Source: Campylobacter iguaniorum
GTDB taxonomy: Bacteria > Campylobacterota > Campylobacteria > Campylobacterales > Campylobacteraceae
DNA: 64,000 bases
Reading direction: 5' to 3'
NCBI RefSeq assembly: GCF_000736415.1
Contig: NZ_CP009043.1
Location: 744,001-808,000, forward strand
The notes beneath the pieces were generated by a model. The model saw only the letters and a list, made by a program, of their open reading frames with translations. It was not told the origin of the DNA and made no database searches. The translations under genes and the position numbers were made by a program. Below are positions 36,689 through 45,836 of this stretch, piece after piece; position 1 is the stretch's first letter; each line of letters starts with the position of its first letter.

Positions 36689-37561
36689 ATGGTTAGCGAT
36701 TTTAATAAAATTTATACTTTTATGGCTATTGTTAGAGAAAGAAGTTTTTCTAAGGCATCAAAAGTTTTAGGTGTATCTCAACCAGCTGTTACTTTACAAA
36801 TCAAAAAGCTAGAAGAGACATTGCAAGCAACTCTTATAATGAGAAAGAAAAACGGAATTATCCTGACAAAAGAGGGCGAAAAATTTTATAAACTATGCCT
36901 TAAATTTGAGGGTTCGATGTTTAGATTTAAGGAGCAAGCAAGCCATATAAAAGACGAAAAAACGCCTATGGTGGTGGCGACAAACTCTTTGATAGGTGAT
37001 ACTATTTTGCCTATGATGCTTGATAAAATTTGCGACGCAGTTGATAGCAATCTTAATGTTAAAATTACAGATAATAATAATTTATTATCATATTTATTAG
37101 ATAGAAGATGCGATTTTTGTTTGATGGGCGAGAGGATTTACAACGATCAGCTAGTCTTTAAAAAGCTTTTAGAATACGAGATAGTTCTTGTAGCAAATCA
37201 TGAATTTACTGGCTCTTTAAATGCTAATGATTTAGAAAAACATAGATTTATAAAAGATAAAACAAAGAATTTTATAAACTCATATTTCGATCAGTTTGGC
37301 ATAAACTATGACGATCTCAATACGGCGTATTCTCTTGATGGATCCGTGGCTGTAAAAGCTGCTATCTTAAACAACAAAACAAGAGAATATTTGGCATTTT
37401 TGCCTAAATTTATGATAGAAGAAGAGCTAAAAAATGGTCAAATATTTTTAATTGAGCTAGAAAATATAAAAATCATAAGAACTTTATATGTTGCTAGCTT
37501 GAATGAAAATGAAGAAATCGTCGATAGAATAGGCTCTATGAAACTCAATCTTTTTTCTTAA
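36689..37561 (+). CDS. LysR-type transcriptional regulator
   Basis: A 290-residue LysR regulator. The N-terminal winged helix-turn-helix (about 6-65) reads FMAIVRERSFSKASKVLGVS followed by QPAVTLQIKKLEETL. The effector-binding domain (about 95-290) is recognisable from MVVATNSLIGDTILPMMLDK onwards. The effector and targets are unknown. It is the only plus-strand gene between uvrD and sstT, and it does not border an obvious metabolic target; its 3' end overlaps the SspB-like gene by 17 bases, tail to tail. As I recall, it is not at this place in C. jejuni. Confidence 0.92.
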   Translation: MVSDFNKIYTFMAIVRERSFSKASKVLGVSQPAVTLQIKKLEETLQATLIMRKKNGIILTKEGEKFYKLCLKFEGSMFRFKEQASHIKDEKTPMVVATNSLIGDTILPMMLDKICDAVDSNLNVKITDNNNLLSYLLDRRCDFCLMGERIYNDQLVFKKLLEYEIVLVANHEFTGSLNANDLEKHRFIKDKTKNFINSYFDQFGINYDDLNTAYSLDGSVAVKAAILNNKTREYLAFLPKFMIEEELKNGQIFLIELENIKIIRTLYVASLNENEEIVDRIGSMKLNLFS

Positions 37562-37994
37562 AAATAGTCTTATTGTTTGGGTTAGACATAAAAATATTTT
37601 TAGATTTTTCTGTTCTAACCTTGCTTGCATCTTCTTTGTACTCTGAAAAATTTATCAAAATCGGACTTTCACTAACTAAAATTTGAACTATCGCACCAAG
37701 TGGAACTTCAACTAAGCTAGCAAAATTTTCACTTCCAAAACCAGCTTCAAAGCTTAGCTCGTTTTGGCTTAAATTCGCACTTTGCAAAGTATATCCACCA
37801 AGTGTGAAAAGTATAACTGGAGACTTGAAACTATCTTTTATATGCGCTGGCAAATCTGGAGTAAATTTGGTATATTTTAAATTTACAAGCACAGAAAACT
37901 CAGCATTTTTTTGCAAAACATACTCCAAACACTCATAAACGTGCATCTTCATTAATGTACAAAAGCTATCGTCTTTCAAGATATTTTCAAGCAT
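37545..37994 (-). CDS. SspB-like protein, candidate ClpXP adaptor
   Basis: A 149-residue soluble protein. I see a resemblance to SspB, the ClpXP specificity adaptor: an N-terminal helix (about 9-30), FSVLVNLKYTKFTPDLPAHI, then VILFTLGGYTLQSANLSQNE and LSFEAGFGSENFASLVEVPL followed by GAIVQILVSES. This mirrors the SspB order of helix, strand, IVLNIAPRAV-type strand, LEL..DEVRFNARFGG and VPLAAVLAIYARE. A charged flexible tail of about 35 residues ends the protein, as in SspB, where the tail docks ClpX. It has an AAGGAGAG site at the right spacing and lies ten bases after pepF... upstream on the minus strand. Hypothetical at this place in C. jejuni. The SspB call is inference. Confidence 0.65.
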   Translation of the reverse strand: MLENILKDDSFCTLMKMHVYECLEYVLQKNAEFSVLVNLKYTKFTPDLPAHIKDSFKSPVILFTLGGYTLQSANLSQNELSFEAGFGSENFASLVEVPLGAIVQILVSESPILINFSEYKEDASKVRTEKSKNIFMSNPNNKTIFKKKD

Positions 37995-38003
37995 TTTCTC
38001 TCC

Positions 38004-39713
38004 TTAAATTTGTATAAATTCATCTACTAATTTTTTGACTTCGCCTATTCCTATTTGCCAAAATTCCTCTTGATTGATATCAAATCCAAACATTTCTACC
38101 ATTTCTTTTGGACTTTTGCTTCCGCCAAGACTTAAAAATTTAGTGTAAATTTGGACGAAGTTTTCGCATTTGCCACTTTTGTATAGCCCAAAAAGAGCTA
38201 AAACGAGAAGCTGAGCGTAACTATAAGCGTAGCAGTAAAATGGCGAGTGGATAAAGTGCGGTATGTAGCTCCACCAAATTTTGTAATAATCATTTAAAAT
38301 CAGGCTATCGCCAAACATTTTTTTGGACTCTTGCATCCAAATTTGGTTTAGTTCATCGCTTGAAATCTCTCCATCGTGAGCGTGAACTAGCCTTTCAAAT
38401 GTGGTGAAATTTATCTGGCGATAAAGAGTAGCAAATATGTCTTCTAGCTTGCCAGCAAGAAGTCCAGCTAGCTCATTTTTTGGTGTTTTGTTTTTGATAT
38501 ATTCAAAAACTAGCATTTCGCAAAACACCGAAGCAGTCTCAGCGGTGGTGAGTGGTGTGTCTGAGTTTAGAGTGCCGACACTGTAGCTAAGATGCTGATG
38601 AATAGAGTGTCCAAGCTCGTGAGCCACTGTGAAAACATCTCGCCTTTTGTTGGTGAAATTTAGCAAAACAAATGGATGCACCTGGCTTACTGCTGAGTGA
38701 GAAAATGCTCCGCTTTGCTTGTTTGGGGCTGGAAAGACATCGCACCAGTTCTCATCAAATGCTCTTTTGGCTAGATTTGCAAACTCAGGGCTAAACTCGC
38801 CAAAAGCTTTTAGCACTATATCTTTCGCCTCGTCCCAGCTAAACTCACTATCCCCGTTTATCGGAGCGTATCTATCGTAATCATATAGCTTTTCAAGCCC
38901 TAAAATTTGGCGTTTTTTATCATAAAATTTACTCACTAAATCAAAGCTATTTTCGCTTGCTTTGATAAGTGCATCGACGCTGCTTTTTTCTATTTGATTG
39001 CTTTGGTGTCGGCTGCTTTCAGGAAGCTCATATCCACGAAGTTCGCAATCATTTTTGAGATCTGTTTTTATCATGTTGTAGATGTAAGTTAGCAAATGCT
39101 GGTTTTGCTCTAGCGTCACGCTTAGGCTAAGAGCTGCGTTTTTACGCACATTCCTATCGCTATCGCTAAGCTTTGAGAGAATCTCTTCTTCGCTAAGCTC
39201 TTTGCCATCAAGATGAAATTTAAGCCTTGCCATACTCTCATCAAATAGTCTTGAAAATGCGTTTGTTCCAGTGTTTGCAGTGCGTAGCAAGATTCTTTCT
39301 TCTTTGAAGCTTAGTTGATGAGCTTTTTGCTTTTTACTAAGGCTTAAAATATAGCTATAATCCTTGCAAAACTCTATAAACTCATCTTGCTTGGCGTCAT
39401 CTATCTCATTAAATTCAAGCATAAAAAACAGAATTTCTTCTTCTAATTTCGTGCAAATTTCCTCATATTTGGCTAAAAATGAGCCTTTTGTAGTGTCTTT
39501 GGCAAAATTAAGATAAGCATAAGTCATAATTTTATTTAGGCTTGTTATTATGTCTTCATACTCTTTTATAGCGTCCAAAAACTCGGAGCTTTTTAGGCTT
39601 TGAAGCTTTGCATTATATGACGCATTAAATTTGCTAACTTGCTCTTTTAAATTTGATATAAAAAGATCTAAATCATCTGTGTTTTTAAAAAAAACTTCTA
39701 AATTCCATTGCAT
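38004..39713 (-). CDS. pepF: Oligoendopeptidase F (M3B metallopeptidase)
   Basis: A 569-residue cytoplasmic zinc peptidase that degrades short peptides. The zinc motif HELGH is in FTVAHELGHSIHQHL near residues 357-371, followed by TTAETASVFCEMLVFEY with the third ligand Glu. Length fits the family (about 565-600). It is likely co-transcribed with the SspB-like gene ten bases downstream, behind a TATAAT box at 39737-39742. Confidence 0.94.
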   Translation of the reverse strand: MQWNLEVFFKNTDDLDLFISNLKEQVSKFNASYNAKLQSLKSSEFLDAIKEYEDIITSLNKIMTYAYLNFAKDTTKGSFLAKYEEICTKLEEEILFFMLEFNEIDDAKQDEFIEFCKDYSYILSLSKKQKAHQLSFKEERILLRTANTGTNAFSRLFDESMARLKFHLDGKELSEEEILSKLSDSDRNVRKNAALSLSVTLEQNQHLLTYIYNMIKTDLKNDCELRGYELPESSRHQSNQIEKSSVDALIKASENSFDLVSKFYDKKRQILGLEKLYDYDRYAPINGDSEFSWDEAKDIVLKAFGEFSPEFANLAKRAFDENWCDVFPAPNKQSGAFSHSAVSQVHPFVLLNFTNKRRDVFTVAHELGHSIHQHLSYSVGTLNSDTPLTTAETASVFCEMLVFEYIKNKTPKNELAGLLAGKLEDIFATLYRQINFTTFERLVHAHDGEISSDELNQIWMQESKKMFGDSLILNDYYKIWWSYIPHFIHSPFYCYAYSYAQLLVLALFGLYKSGKCENFVQIYTKFLSLGGSKSPKEMVEMFGFDINQEEFWQIGIGEVKKLVDEFIQI

Positions 39714-39736
39714 AATTATCCTTTGTTAAAGGTAAA

Positions 39737-39742
39737 ATTATA
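39737..39742 (-). promoter_or_regulatory. -10 box for pepF
   Basis: Minus-strand TATAAT in TTGCTATAATTTTACC, 24 bases before the pepF ATG and after the sstT terminator. Confidence 0.65.
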
Positions 39743-39766
39743 GCAAAAAAAATATAAAAGTGAAAT

Positions 39767-39788
39767 TGCACCCAAATTTATGGGTGCA
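39767..39788 (-). terminator. Rho-independent terminator after sstT
   Basis: A perfect eight-pair stem TGCACCCA/TGGGTGCA around a six-base AT loop. On the minus strand it is followed by ATTTCACTTTTATATTTTTTTT. It lies 20 bases after the sstT stop. Confidence 0.8.
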
Positions 39789-39808
39789 TTGAAAAAGAAT
39801 GTTAAAAA

Positions 39809-41029
39809 TTATTTTGAAGCAATCGCGGTAAAAAGCACGTCAGTTGAGCTATTTAATGCAGTCTCAACAGAGTCTTGTATAACTCCGATAATGAAGCCCA
39901 CGGCGACAACTTGCATGGCTATATCATTGCTGATACCAAAAAGTGAGCAAGCAAGAGGGATAAGCATAAGTGATCCACCAGCTACACCACTTGCCCCGCA
40001 CGCCCCAATAGCTGCGATTACGCTTAGTAAAAGTGCGTCAAAAAAGCCTATTTGAATTCCCAAAGTATTAACTGCGCTCAGAGCCAAAACAGCGATTGTC
40101 ACAGCAGCTCCTGCCATGTTTATGGTGGCTCCTAGTGGGATTGAGATAGAGTAGAGTTTTTCATCTAAATTTAGCTTTTTACAAAGGTTCATATTTACAG
40201 GGATATTTGCAGCACTACTTCTTGTGAAAAACGCAGTAACAGCACTTTCTTTAACGCAAGTCATGATAAGCGGATATGGATTTTTCTTTGTGACTAGATA
40301 AACTATGATCGCATTTACCACAAATCCCACAAAAAGCATAGTTCCAACCAAAACTACTATAAGCTTTAGATACCCGCCAAGTGCGCTAAATCCAGTTTGA
40401 GCCACACTTATGCAAACTAGTCCAAAAATACCAAATGGAGCTAGACGAATGACAAATTTAACTACTTTTGTTATGGCTGCACTTGCGTCTTTTATCATCT
40501 GTTTTGTCTGCTCTGAAGCGTGGCGAAGTGCTAAACCAATACCCACAGCCCATGTCAAAATCCCTATATAATTTCCACTTGCAATTGCATTTACTGGGTT
40601 ATCAACCATTTTAAATACTAAAGTTTTTAGCACTTCTATGATACTACTTGGAGCTGAAGTGATCGCGTCACCTGTGTTTTGCAAGACCAAAGTCGTAGGG
40701 AAAATAAAGCTAGCTATGACAGCTGAAAGCGAAGCTAAAAATGTGCCAATGATGTATAAAATGATTATTTTTTTAAGCCCAGTTCCACTGCCAAATTCTT
40801 TTAAAGCTATAGAAGATGACACAAGTACGAAGACAAGCACTGGAGCTATAGCTTTTAATGCCCCAACAAATAAATTTCCAAGTACAGAAGCTGCGTTTGC
40901 TGCTGGAGTAGCGCCAGCGTAGTTGTGAGCTATAAATCCCAAAATAGCTCCAAGAATGATTCCAAATAGAATTTGAACTATTAAATTTCCATCAGTATAT
41001 CGTTTGGTGAGTTTTTCAAGCATACTCAT
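39809..41029 (-). CDS. sstT: Serine/threonine:sodium symporter SstT
   Basis: A 406-residue dicarboxylate/amino acid:cation symporter (DAACS) family member with about eight to nine membrane helices and two re-entrant loops. The N-terminus [21 protein letters not shown], the [20 protein letters not shown] segment and the serine-rich [20 protein letters not shown] match SstT more than the glutamate/C4-dicarboxylate carriers. It should import serine and threonine, key carbon sources for Campylobacter. Neighbour of metK, as in C. jejuni Cj1097. Confidence 0.88.
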   Translation of the reverse strand: MSMLEKLTKRYTDGNLIVQILFGIILGAILGFIAHNYAGATPAANAASVLGNLFVGALKAIAPVLVFVLVSSSIALKEFGSGTGLKKIIILYIIGTFLASLSAVIASFIFPTTLVLQNTGDAITSAPSSIIEVLKTLVFKMVDNPVNAIASGNYIGILTWAVGIGLALRHASEQTKQMIKDASAAITKVVKFVIRLAPFGIFGLVCISVAQTGFSALGGYLKLIVVLVGTMLFVGFVVNAIIVYLVTKKNPYPLIMTCVKESAVTAFFTRSSAANIPVNMNLCKKLNLDEKLYSISIPLGATINMAGAAVTIAVLALSAVNTLGIQIGFFDALLLSVIAAIGACGASGVAGGSLMLIPLACSLFGISNDIAMQVVAVGFIIGVIQDSVETALNSSTDVLFTAIASK

Positions 41030-41142
41030 TTAAATCCTTTAAATTGAATTAGATTTCACTATTATAATTGTATTGTTGTTAAATTTCTATTAAATTTGGC
41101 TGTTTTGAAAGATTTAAGCCTTAACTTTTATTTTAAAATATT

Positions 41143-41148
41143 TATGAT
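41143..41148 (+). promoter_or_regulatory. -10 box candidate for metK
   Basis: TATGAT in ATTTATGATAAAATT, 38 bases before the metK ATG, in a T-rich context. Confidence 0.45.
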
Positions 41149-41186
41149 AAAATTAAAACTTTGAAAATTTGATAAAGGAAATCTAA

Positions 41187-42383
41187 ATGTATCTATTTAC
41201 AAGTGAAGTTGTAAGTCCAGGTCACCCTGATAAATGTGCAGATATTATAGCAGATAGTATAGTTGATGCGATACTTAAAAAAGATCCAAACGGCCGCGTT
41301 GCGAGTGAAGTTTTTGTCGCTGGAAAACATATAGTTATAGGTGGTGAGGTAAATGCTAAGGTAGATTTTACTCATCAAGATTACCGTGATATAGTAAAAA
41401 CTACACTAAAAAATATAGGATATAACGGAAATCCATATTTCACAAGAGCTCAATGTCTTCACCCAGAAGATGTCGAAGTAGATGTATTTTTAAACCAACA
41501 AAGCCCAGATATCAATCAAGGCGTGGATCAAAGCAGTGGCGAGATCGGCGCTGGAGACCAAGGCATTATGTTTGGGTTTGCTTCAAGTGAGACTGAAAAT
41601 CTAATGCCAGCAGCTATAACTTACGCAAGAATGCTTTGTGATAAAGTATATGATTACGCTCTTAAAAATCCAGACAAACTAGGCGTTGATATCAAAACTC
41701 AAGTTACAATCGACTATGATACAAAGGCAAATTTTGAAAGCTGCAAGCCAGTTGCTATACACACGATAGTAGTAAGTGCGCCAAGCGTTGAGAGCTTGAA
41801 AATAGAAGAGGTTAGGGCTTTAGTACAAGGCTTAATCGATGAAGCAGGACTTCCAAAAGAGCTATATAATAAAGAAAAAACTATCATTTACATCAATCCA
41901 ACTGGACGCTATGTAAACCACAGCTCACTTCATGATAGTGGCCTAACAGGTAGAAAACTCATCGTTGATAGCTTTGGTGGATACTCTCCGATAGGCGGTG
42001 GGGCTCAAAGTAGTAAAGACTATACAAAAGTTGATAGAAGCGGGCTTTACGCAGCAAGATGGATAGCAAAAAATATAGTTGCAAGTGGGCTTGCTAAAAA
42101 GTGCATAGTTCAGCTAAGTTACGCAATAGGCGTGGCAAAGCCAGTGAGCGTGAGTGTGGATTGTATGGGAACAAATACTAGCATAAACGATGATGAGCTT
42201 TCAACCTTTGTACACGAAAACTTCGCTCTTACTCCAAGATGGATTACAAACAAATTTAATCTTGATAAACCAAGCAATGATACATTTTTGTATGCAGACG
42301 TGGCAGCTCGTGGACAAGTGGGCGTGTCAAGCTACCCATGGGAAAAGCTAGACGCAGTAGAGATATTTTCAAAACTAAAATAA
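41187..42383 (+). CDS. metK: S-adenosylmethionine synthase
   Basis: A 398-residue MetK that makes SAM from methionine and ATP. SEVVSPGHPDKCADIIADSI, the GAGDQGIMFGFA hexapeptide-type motif, IINPTGRYV-like YINPTGRYVNH and GGGAQSSKDYTKVDRSGLYA cover ATP, metal and substrate sites. Length is normal. It ends at a strong terminator and is monocistronic. Confidence 0.97.
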   Translation: MYLFTSEVVSPGHPDKCADIIADSIVDAILKKDPNGRVASEVFVAGKHIVIGGEVNAKVDFTHQDYRDIVKTTLKNIGYNGNPYFTRAQCLHPEDVEVDVFLNQQSPDINQGVDQSSGEIGAGDQGIMFGFASSETENLMPAAITYARMLCDKVYDYALKNPDKLGVDIKTQVTIDYDTKANFESCKPVAIHTIVVSAPSVESLKIEEVRALVQGLIDEAGLPKELYNKEKTIIYINPTGRYVNHSSLHDSGLTGRKLIVDSFGGYSPIGGGAQSSKDYTKVDRSGLYAARWIAKNIVASGLAKKCIVQLSYAIGVAKPVSVSVDCMGTNTSINDDELSTFVHENFALTPRWITNKFNLDKPSNDTFLYADVAARGQVGVSSYPWEKLDAVEIFSKLK

Positions 42384-42391
42384 ATCATTTT

Positions 42392-42421
42392 TACCAAATT
42401 TGAGTTAAATCAAATTTGGTA
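42392..42421 (+). terminator. Rho-independent terminator after metK
   Basis: A perfect twelve-pair stem TACCAAATTTGA/TCAAATTTGGTA with a six-base loop, followed by ATCTTTT. It separates metK from the metal-transport operon. Confidence 0.85.
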
Positions 42422-42480
42422 ATCTTTTATTAAATAATAAAATTTATTAATTACTTATCTAAATTTAAAGAAACTTATCG

Positions 42481-42486
42481 TATAAT
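42481..42486 (+). promoter_or_regulatory. -10 box of the sitABCD-like operon
   Basis: TATAAT in ATCGTATAATTTTCC, 20 bases before the sitA ATG. AT-rich dyads occur just upstream (around 42425-42455), but none is a clear Fur or MntR box. Confidence 0.65.
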
Positions 42487-42506
42487 TTTCCACAATCGGA
42501 GGATTT

Positions 42507-43379
42507 ATGAGATTAATACCCATTTTTTTATTAATACTTTGCGTAGCTTTAAGCCTAAATGCTAAAAAACTTGAAGTGCTAACGACATTTACTATCATAG
42601 ATGATATGGCAAAAAACGTAGCTGGAGAGGCTGCAAATGTAAGATGTTTGGCGAAATTTGGAGCTGATATTCACTCTTATGAAGCTACGCCAAAAGACAT
42701 TATCAAAGCTAAAAAATCAGATATAATTTTGTATAATGGCTTAAATTTAGAGCTTTGGATAGCAAAATATTTGCAAAATGTATCAAAGCCAAGCTTTAAT
42801 CTAACAGATGACATTGAGCCTATTTTAATTGCAAATGGTACATATAAAGGCAAACCAAATCCACACGCTTGGATGAGTTTGAAAAACGCTCAAATTTATG
42901 TAAGAAATATACAAAATGCTCTTAGTCAGAGTGATCCGCAAAATGCATGGATTTATGCAAAAAATGCTGATGATTATATAGCTAAACTAGCCAAAATAGA
43001 AGCTAAATTTAGGTCTAAATTTGAAGCAATCCCAAAAGAAAAAAGATACCTTGTAAGTAGCGAAAGTGCGTTTAGTTATTTAGCTAGTGAATACGGCTTT
43101 AAAGAGCTTTATATCTGGAGTGTAAATAGCGATGAGCAAGGCACTACAAAACAGATAAAAAACTTGATTGATAGGGTTGTAAATAATAAAGCTAGCGTGA
43201 TTTTTAGCGAAAGTACTATTAGTAAAAAGCCAGCCATGACTGTAGCAAACGAAACTGGCATTAGATATGGTGGAGTGCTTTACGTGGATAGTTTGGACGC
43301 AAAAGTTAAAACATATATTGATCTCATAGACACCACCTACACAAATATAATAAACGGATATAGCGATGAAAAAAATTAG
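42507..43379 (+). CDS. sitA: Metal ABC transporter substrate-binding protein (Mn/Fe type, SitA/YfeA-like)
   Basis: A 290-residue cluster A-I (cluster 9) metal-binding protein with a signal peptide (about 1-19, ending LNA). The four ligands are in place: His56 (ADIHSYE), His120 (NPHAWMS), Glu186 (SSESAFSYL) and Asp261 (YVDSLD), with spacing like PsaA. There is no histidine-rich loop. The combination of Glu as third ligand with PHAWMS and no His loop favours manganese or ferrous iron over zinc. First gene of a four-gene operon; overlaps the ATPase gene by 14 bases. Confidence 0.88.
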   Translation: MRLIPIFLLILCVALSLNAKKLEVLTTFTIIDDMAKNVAGEAANVRCLAKFGADIHSYEATPKDIIKAKKSDIILYNGLNLELWIAKYLQNVSKPSFNLTDDIEPILIANGTYKGKPNPHAWMSLKNAQIYVRNIQNALSQSDPQNAWIYAKNADDYIAKLAKIEAKFRSKFEAIPKEKRYLVSSESAFSYLASEYGFKELYIWSVNSDEQGTTKQIKNLIDRVVNNKASVIFSESTISKKPAMTVANETGIRYGGVLYVDSLDAKVKTYIDLIDTTYTNIINGYSDEKN

Positions 43380-44208
43380 CCTTGAAGTATCAAATTTAAG
43401 TGTCAAATACGCAAATGTAGTTGCACTTGAAGACGTAAATTTCAGCCTTGAGGGTGGAAATGTTTGTGCATTGATCGGCACAAATGGAAGTGGCAAAAGT
43501 ACGCTTTTTAAATCCATAATGGGCGTGATTAAGCCAAAAGGTTGCGAGATAAAAATCTGTGGTTTTAGCTTAAAAGATGCAATAAAACAAAGCCTTATAG
43601 CATACGTTCCGCAAAACGAAGAGATAGATTTTGACTTTCCTATCAATGTCTGGGAGCTTGTGATGATGGGTAGGTTTGCTCACATGGGATTTTTCAAGCG
43701 TCCTAAATTTAACGACACGCAAGCAGTCGCTGAGGCCTTGAAAAAAGTCGATATGTATGAGCTAAGACATAGGCAAATCGGTGAGCTTAGTGGTGGACAA
43801 AAAAAGCGTATATTCATCGCTAGATCACTAGCGAGCGGGGCTAAAGTGATACTTCTTGATGAGCCATTTAATGGAGTTGATGCAAAGACTGAGAGCATGA
43901 TACTTGATTTACTTATCAAGCTTAGAGCTGATGGGTATTTGATACTTGTTTCTACTCATAATCTTGGCATGGCAGCTCAGTATTGCAACAGAGCGATTTT
44001 ACTCAAAAAGACAGTTTTAGCCTCTGGATTTACAAATGATGTTCTAACGCCTTCAAATTTAACCAAAGTTTTTGGCGGAAGTTTGAGATATTTTAAGGTT
44101 GAAGTAGATGATACGAGCTGCAATATAGCTCTTATAAGCGATGATGAAAAGCCACTTATCGTGGTAGATGAAAAGGTGCAAGATGGAATGGTTAATAGAG
44201 CCTTTTAG
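43366..44208 (+). CDS. sitB: Metal ABC transporter ATPase (SitB/YfeB-like)
   Basis: A 280-residue ABC ATPase. Walker A is LIGTNGSGKST (near residue 37), the signature GELSGGQKKRIFIARSLASG and Walker B VILLDEPFNGVD. The sequence VWELVMMGRFAHMGFFKRP is characteristic of the Mn/Zn/Fe importer ATPases. It overlaps both the binding-protein gene and the first permease, so expression is coupled. Confidence 0.93.
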   Translation: MKKISLEVSNLSVKYANVVALEDVNFSLEGGNVCALIGTNGSGKSTLFKSIMGVIKPKGCEIKICGFSLKDAIKQSLIAYVPQNEEIDFDFPINVWELVMMGRFAHMGFFKRPKFNDTQAVAEALKKVDMYELRHRQIGELSGGQKKRIFIARSLASGAKVILLDEPFNGVDAKTESMILDLLIKLRADGYLILVSTHNLGMAAQYCNRAILLKKTVLASGFTNDVLTPSNLTKVFGGSLRYFKVEVDDTSCNIALISDDEKPLIVVDEKVQDGMVNRAF

Positions 44209-45028
44209 CTACTCATATATTCTCAAAGCTCATCTTGTGAGCCTATTTTTATGCTCATTTTGCGGGTTTTTGTCTTGTTTTTTGATACTTAAATCATACT
44301 CGCTTTTGGCTGACGCTCTTTCTCATAGCGTAACTCCTGGAGTTATAATTGCTTATATGACAAGCTTTTCATATACGATTTCAAGCTTTTTGTGTGGGAT
44401 ATTTGCGCTTTGTAGTATGGCTCTAGTCACTGGAAACTCGAAGCTTAAGACTGATACGATAATCGGGGTTGTATTTTCTAGCTTTTTTGCTTTGAGCCTA
44501 TTTTTGGTTTCGATTTTTTCTATACCGATCAAGCTTGAAAGTGTGTTTTTGGGCGATATTTTAAGTCTTGATGATGGTGAGGTTTTTGAGCTTGGAGTGC
44601 TTATAACTATTTTATTTGGCTTTATGATTTTGAGCTTTTCAAAGATCAAATTTATATTTTTTGACGAGCTTGGGGCGAGTATTGCTGGGATAAATGTCAA
44701 GCTTTATAGGCTTTTATTTTTTATGTTGCTTTGTTTTTGCACTGTTGCTAGCCTAAAAACTGTTGGAGCTATACTCATTACTGCGATGCTTATAACTCCT
44801 GGAGCGAGTGCTTTTATGATTTGCAAAAGCTTTAACAAAATGGCTATTTTGGCGGCATTCTTTGGTGGTTTTAGTGGGTTTTTTGGAGTATATCTCAGCT
44901 ATTTTTTAGACACTTATGCTTCAGCGATGATAGTTCTTACGCAGTGCGTGATATTTATTGTTTGTTTTTTATATAAAAGGCTAAAAATCGCAAATTTACA
45001 TTTTTTAAAGGTGGCTAAAAATGTTTGA
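44183..45028 (+). CDS. sitC: Metal ABC transporter permease 1 (SitC/YfeC-like)
   Basis: A 281-residue ABC-3 family permease with about eight membrane helices. I choose the ATG at 44183 (MEWLIEPFSYSYILKAHLVS), with AAAAGG six bases upstream; the frame opens five codons earlier. Family features: SYSLLADALSHSVTPGVIIAY and the C-terminal VGAILITAMLITPGASAFMI. It overlaps sitB by 26 bases and sitD by eight. It is clearly paralogous to the next gene. Confidence 0.9.
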   Translation: MEWLIEPFSYSYILKAHLVSLFLCSFCGFLSCFLILKSYSLLADALSHSVTPGVIIAYMTSFSYTISSFLCGIFALCSMALVTGNSKLKTDTIIGVVFSSFFALSLFLVSIFSIPIKLESVFLGDILSLDDGEVFELGVLITILFGFMILSFSKIKFIFFDELGASIAGINVKLYRLLFFMLLCFCTVASLKTVGAILITAMLITPGASAFMICKSFNKMAILAAFFGGFSGFFGVYLSYFLDTYASAMIVLTQCVIFIVCFLYKRLKIANLHFLKVAKNV

Positions 45029-45836
45029 GTTTTTAATAGAGCCATTTACCTATGATTTTATGCAAATAGCCTTTTTTATGGCACTTGGTATAAGTGTGGT
45101 TTGTGCTGTTTTGTCTTGTTTTTTGGTGCTTAAATCATACTCTTTGCTTGGGGATGCCATGAGCCATTCGGTGATGCCTGGCATGATAGTGGCTTATGCT
45201 TTGGGGCTTCCGCTTGGCGTGGGGGCATTTTTTTCAAGCATTGGCTGCTTGTGGTTAATTGAGTTTTTAAAAGAGCGAAGTGGATTAAAAAGCGATGCGA
45301 TAATAGGGATTTGCTTTACTAGTTTTTTTGCTTTGGGGCTGTTTTTGTACTCAAAAGTAGATAGCCCACTCCATATAAATGAAATTTTATTTGGAAATTT
45401 ACTTGGCGTGACAAAAGAGAGTATGCAAATTTCACTCACCATTTTTGCATTTGTTTTAGGTGTGATTTTTTTGCTTTTTAGAAGATTTTACGCTGTGTTT
45501 TTTGATGAGATAAATGCGTATATAGTCGGATTAAACCCCAAAAAATACTATTATTTAATGCTTTTGATACTTAGTTTTGTCGTTGTTTTTGGATTTAGTT
45601 CTGTTGGAGTTATACTTGTGGTTGCGATGCTTATACTTCCTGGAGCGAGTGCATTTTTGCTTACTAGCAGATTTTGGCTTATGCAAATTTACGCAGTTTT
45701 GCTAAGTATTTTTAGCTCATTTGTAGGCATTTTAGCAAGCTTCCACAGTGATGCTAGCACTCAAGCAATCATAGTCATAACTCAAGCTTTTGTTTTTGTG
45801 CTTAGCTTGTTATACTCTAAATTCAAGGCGTTATAA
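45021..45836 (+). CDS. sitD: Metal ABC transporter permease 2 (SitD/YfeD-like)
   Basis: A 271-residue ABC-3 permease, a paralogue of the preceding gene. Shared blocks: EFLIEPFTYDFMQIA, SYSLLGDAMSHSVMPGMIVA and VILVVAMLILPGASAFLL. Two different permeases after one ATPase is the Sit/Yfe/Mts layout (a heterodimeric channel for manganese and ferrous iron), whereas ZnuABC has only one. Its last 14 bases overlap the convergent lnt gene. Confidence 0.9.
   Translation: MFEFLIEPFTYDFMQIAFFMALGISVVCAVLSCFLVLKSYSLLGDAMSHSVMPGMIVAYALGLPLGVGAFFSSIGCLWLIEFLKERSGLKSDAIIGICFTSFFALGLFLYSKVDSPLHINEILFGNLLGVTKESMQISLTIFAFVLGVIFLLFRRFYAVFFDEINAYIVGLNPKKYYYLMLLILSFVVVFGFSSVGVILVVAMLILPGASAFLLTSRFWLMQIYAVLLSIFSSFVGILASFHSDASTQAIIVITQAFVFVLSLLYSKFKAL

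Noticed and set aside
37545-37994. FliW as identity for this gene
   Set aside because: Considered because bamD/lon neighbours fliW in C. jejuni and csrA is near, but the sequence lacks the FliW start and fits SspB better.
43080-43646. 188-codon minus-strand open frame
   Set aside because: Antisense to sitA and sitB, both with intact motifs; no family resemblance.
42507-45836. ZnuABC zinc importer
   Set aside because: No histidine-rich loop, Glu as third ligand, and two permeases instead of one favour a Mn/Fe system.
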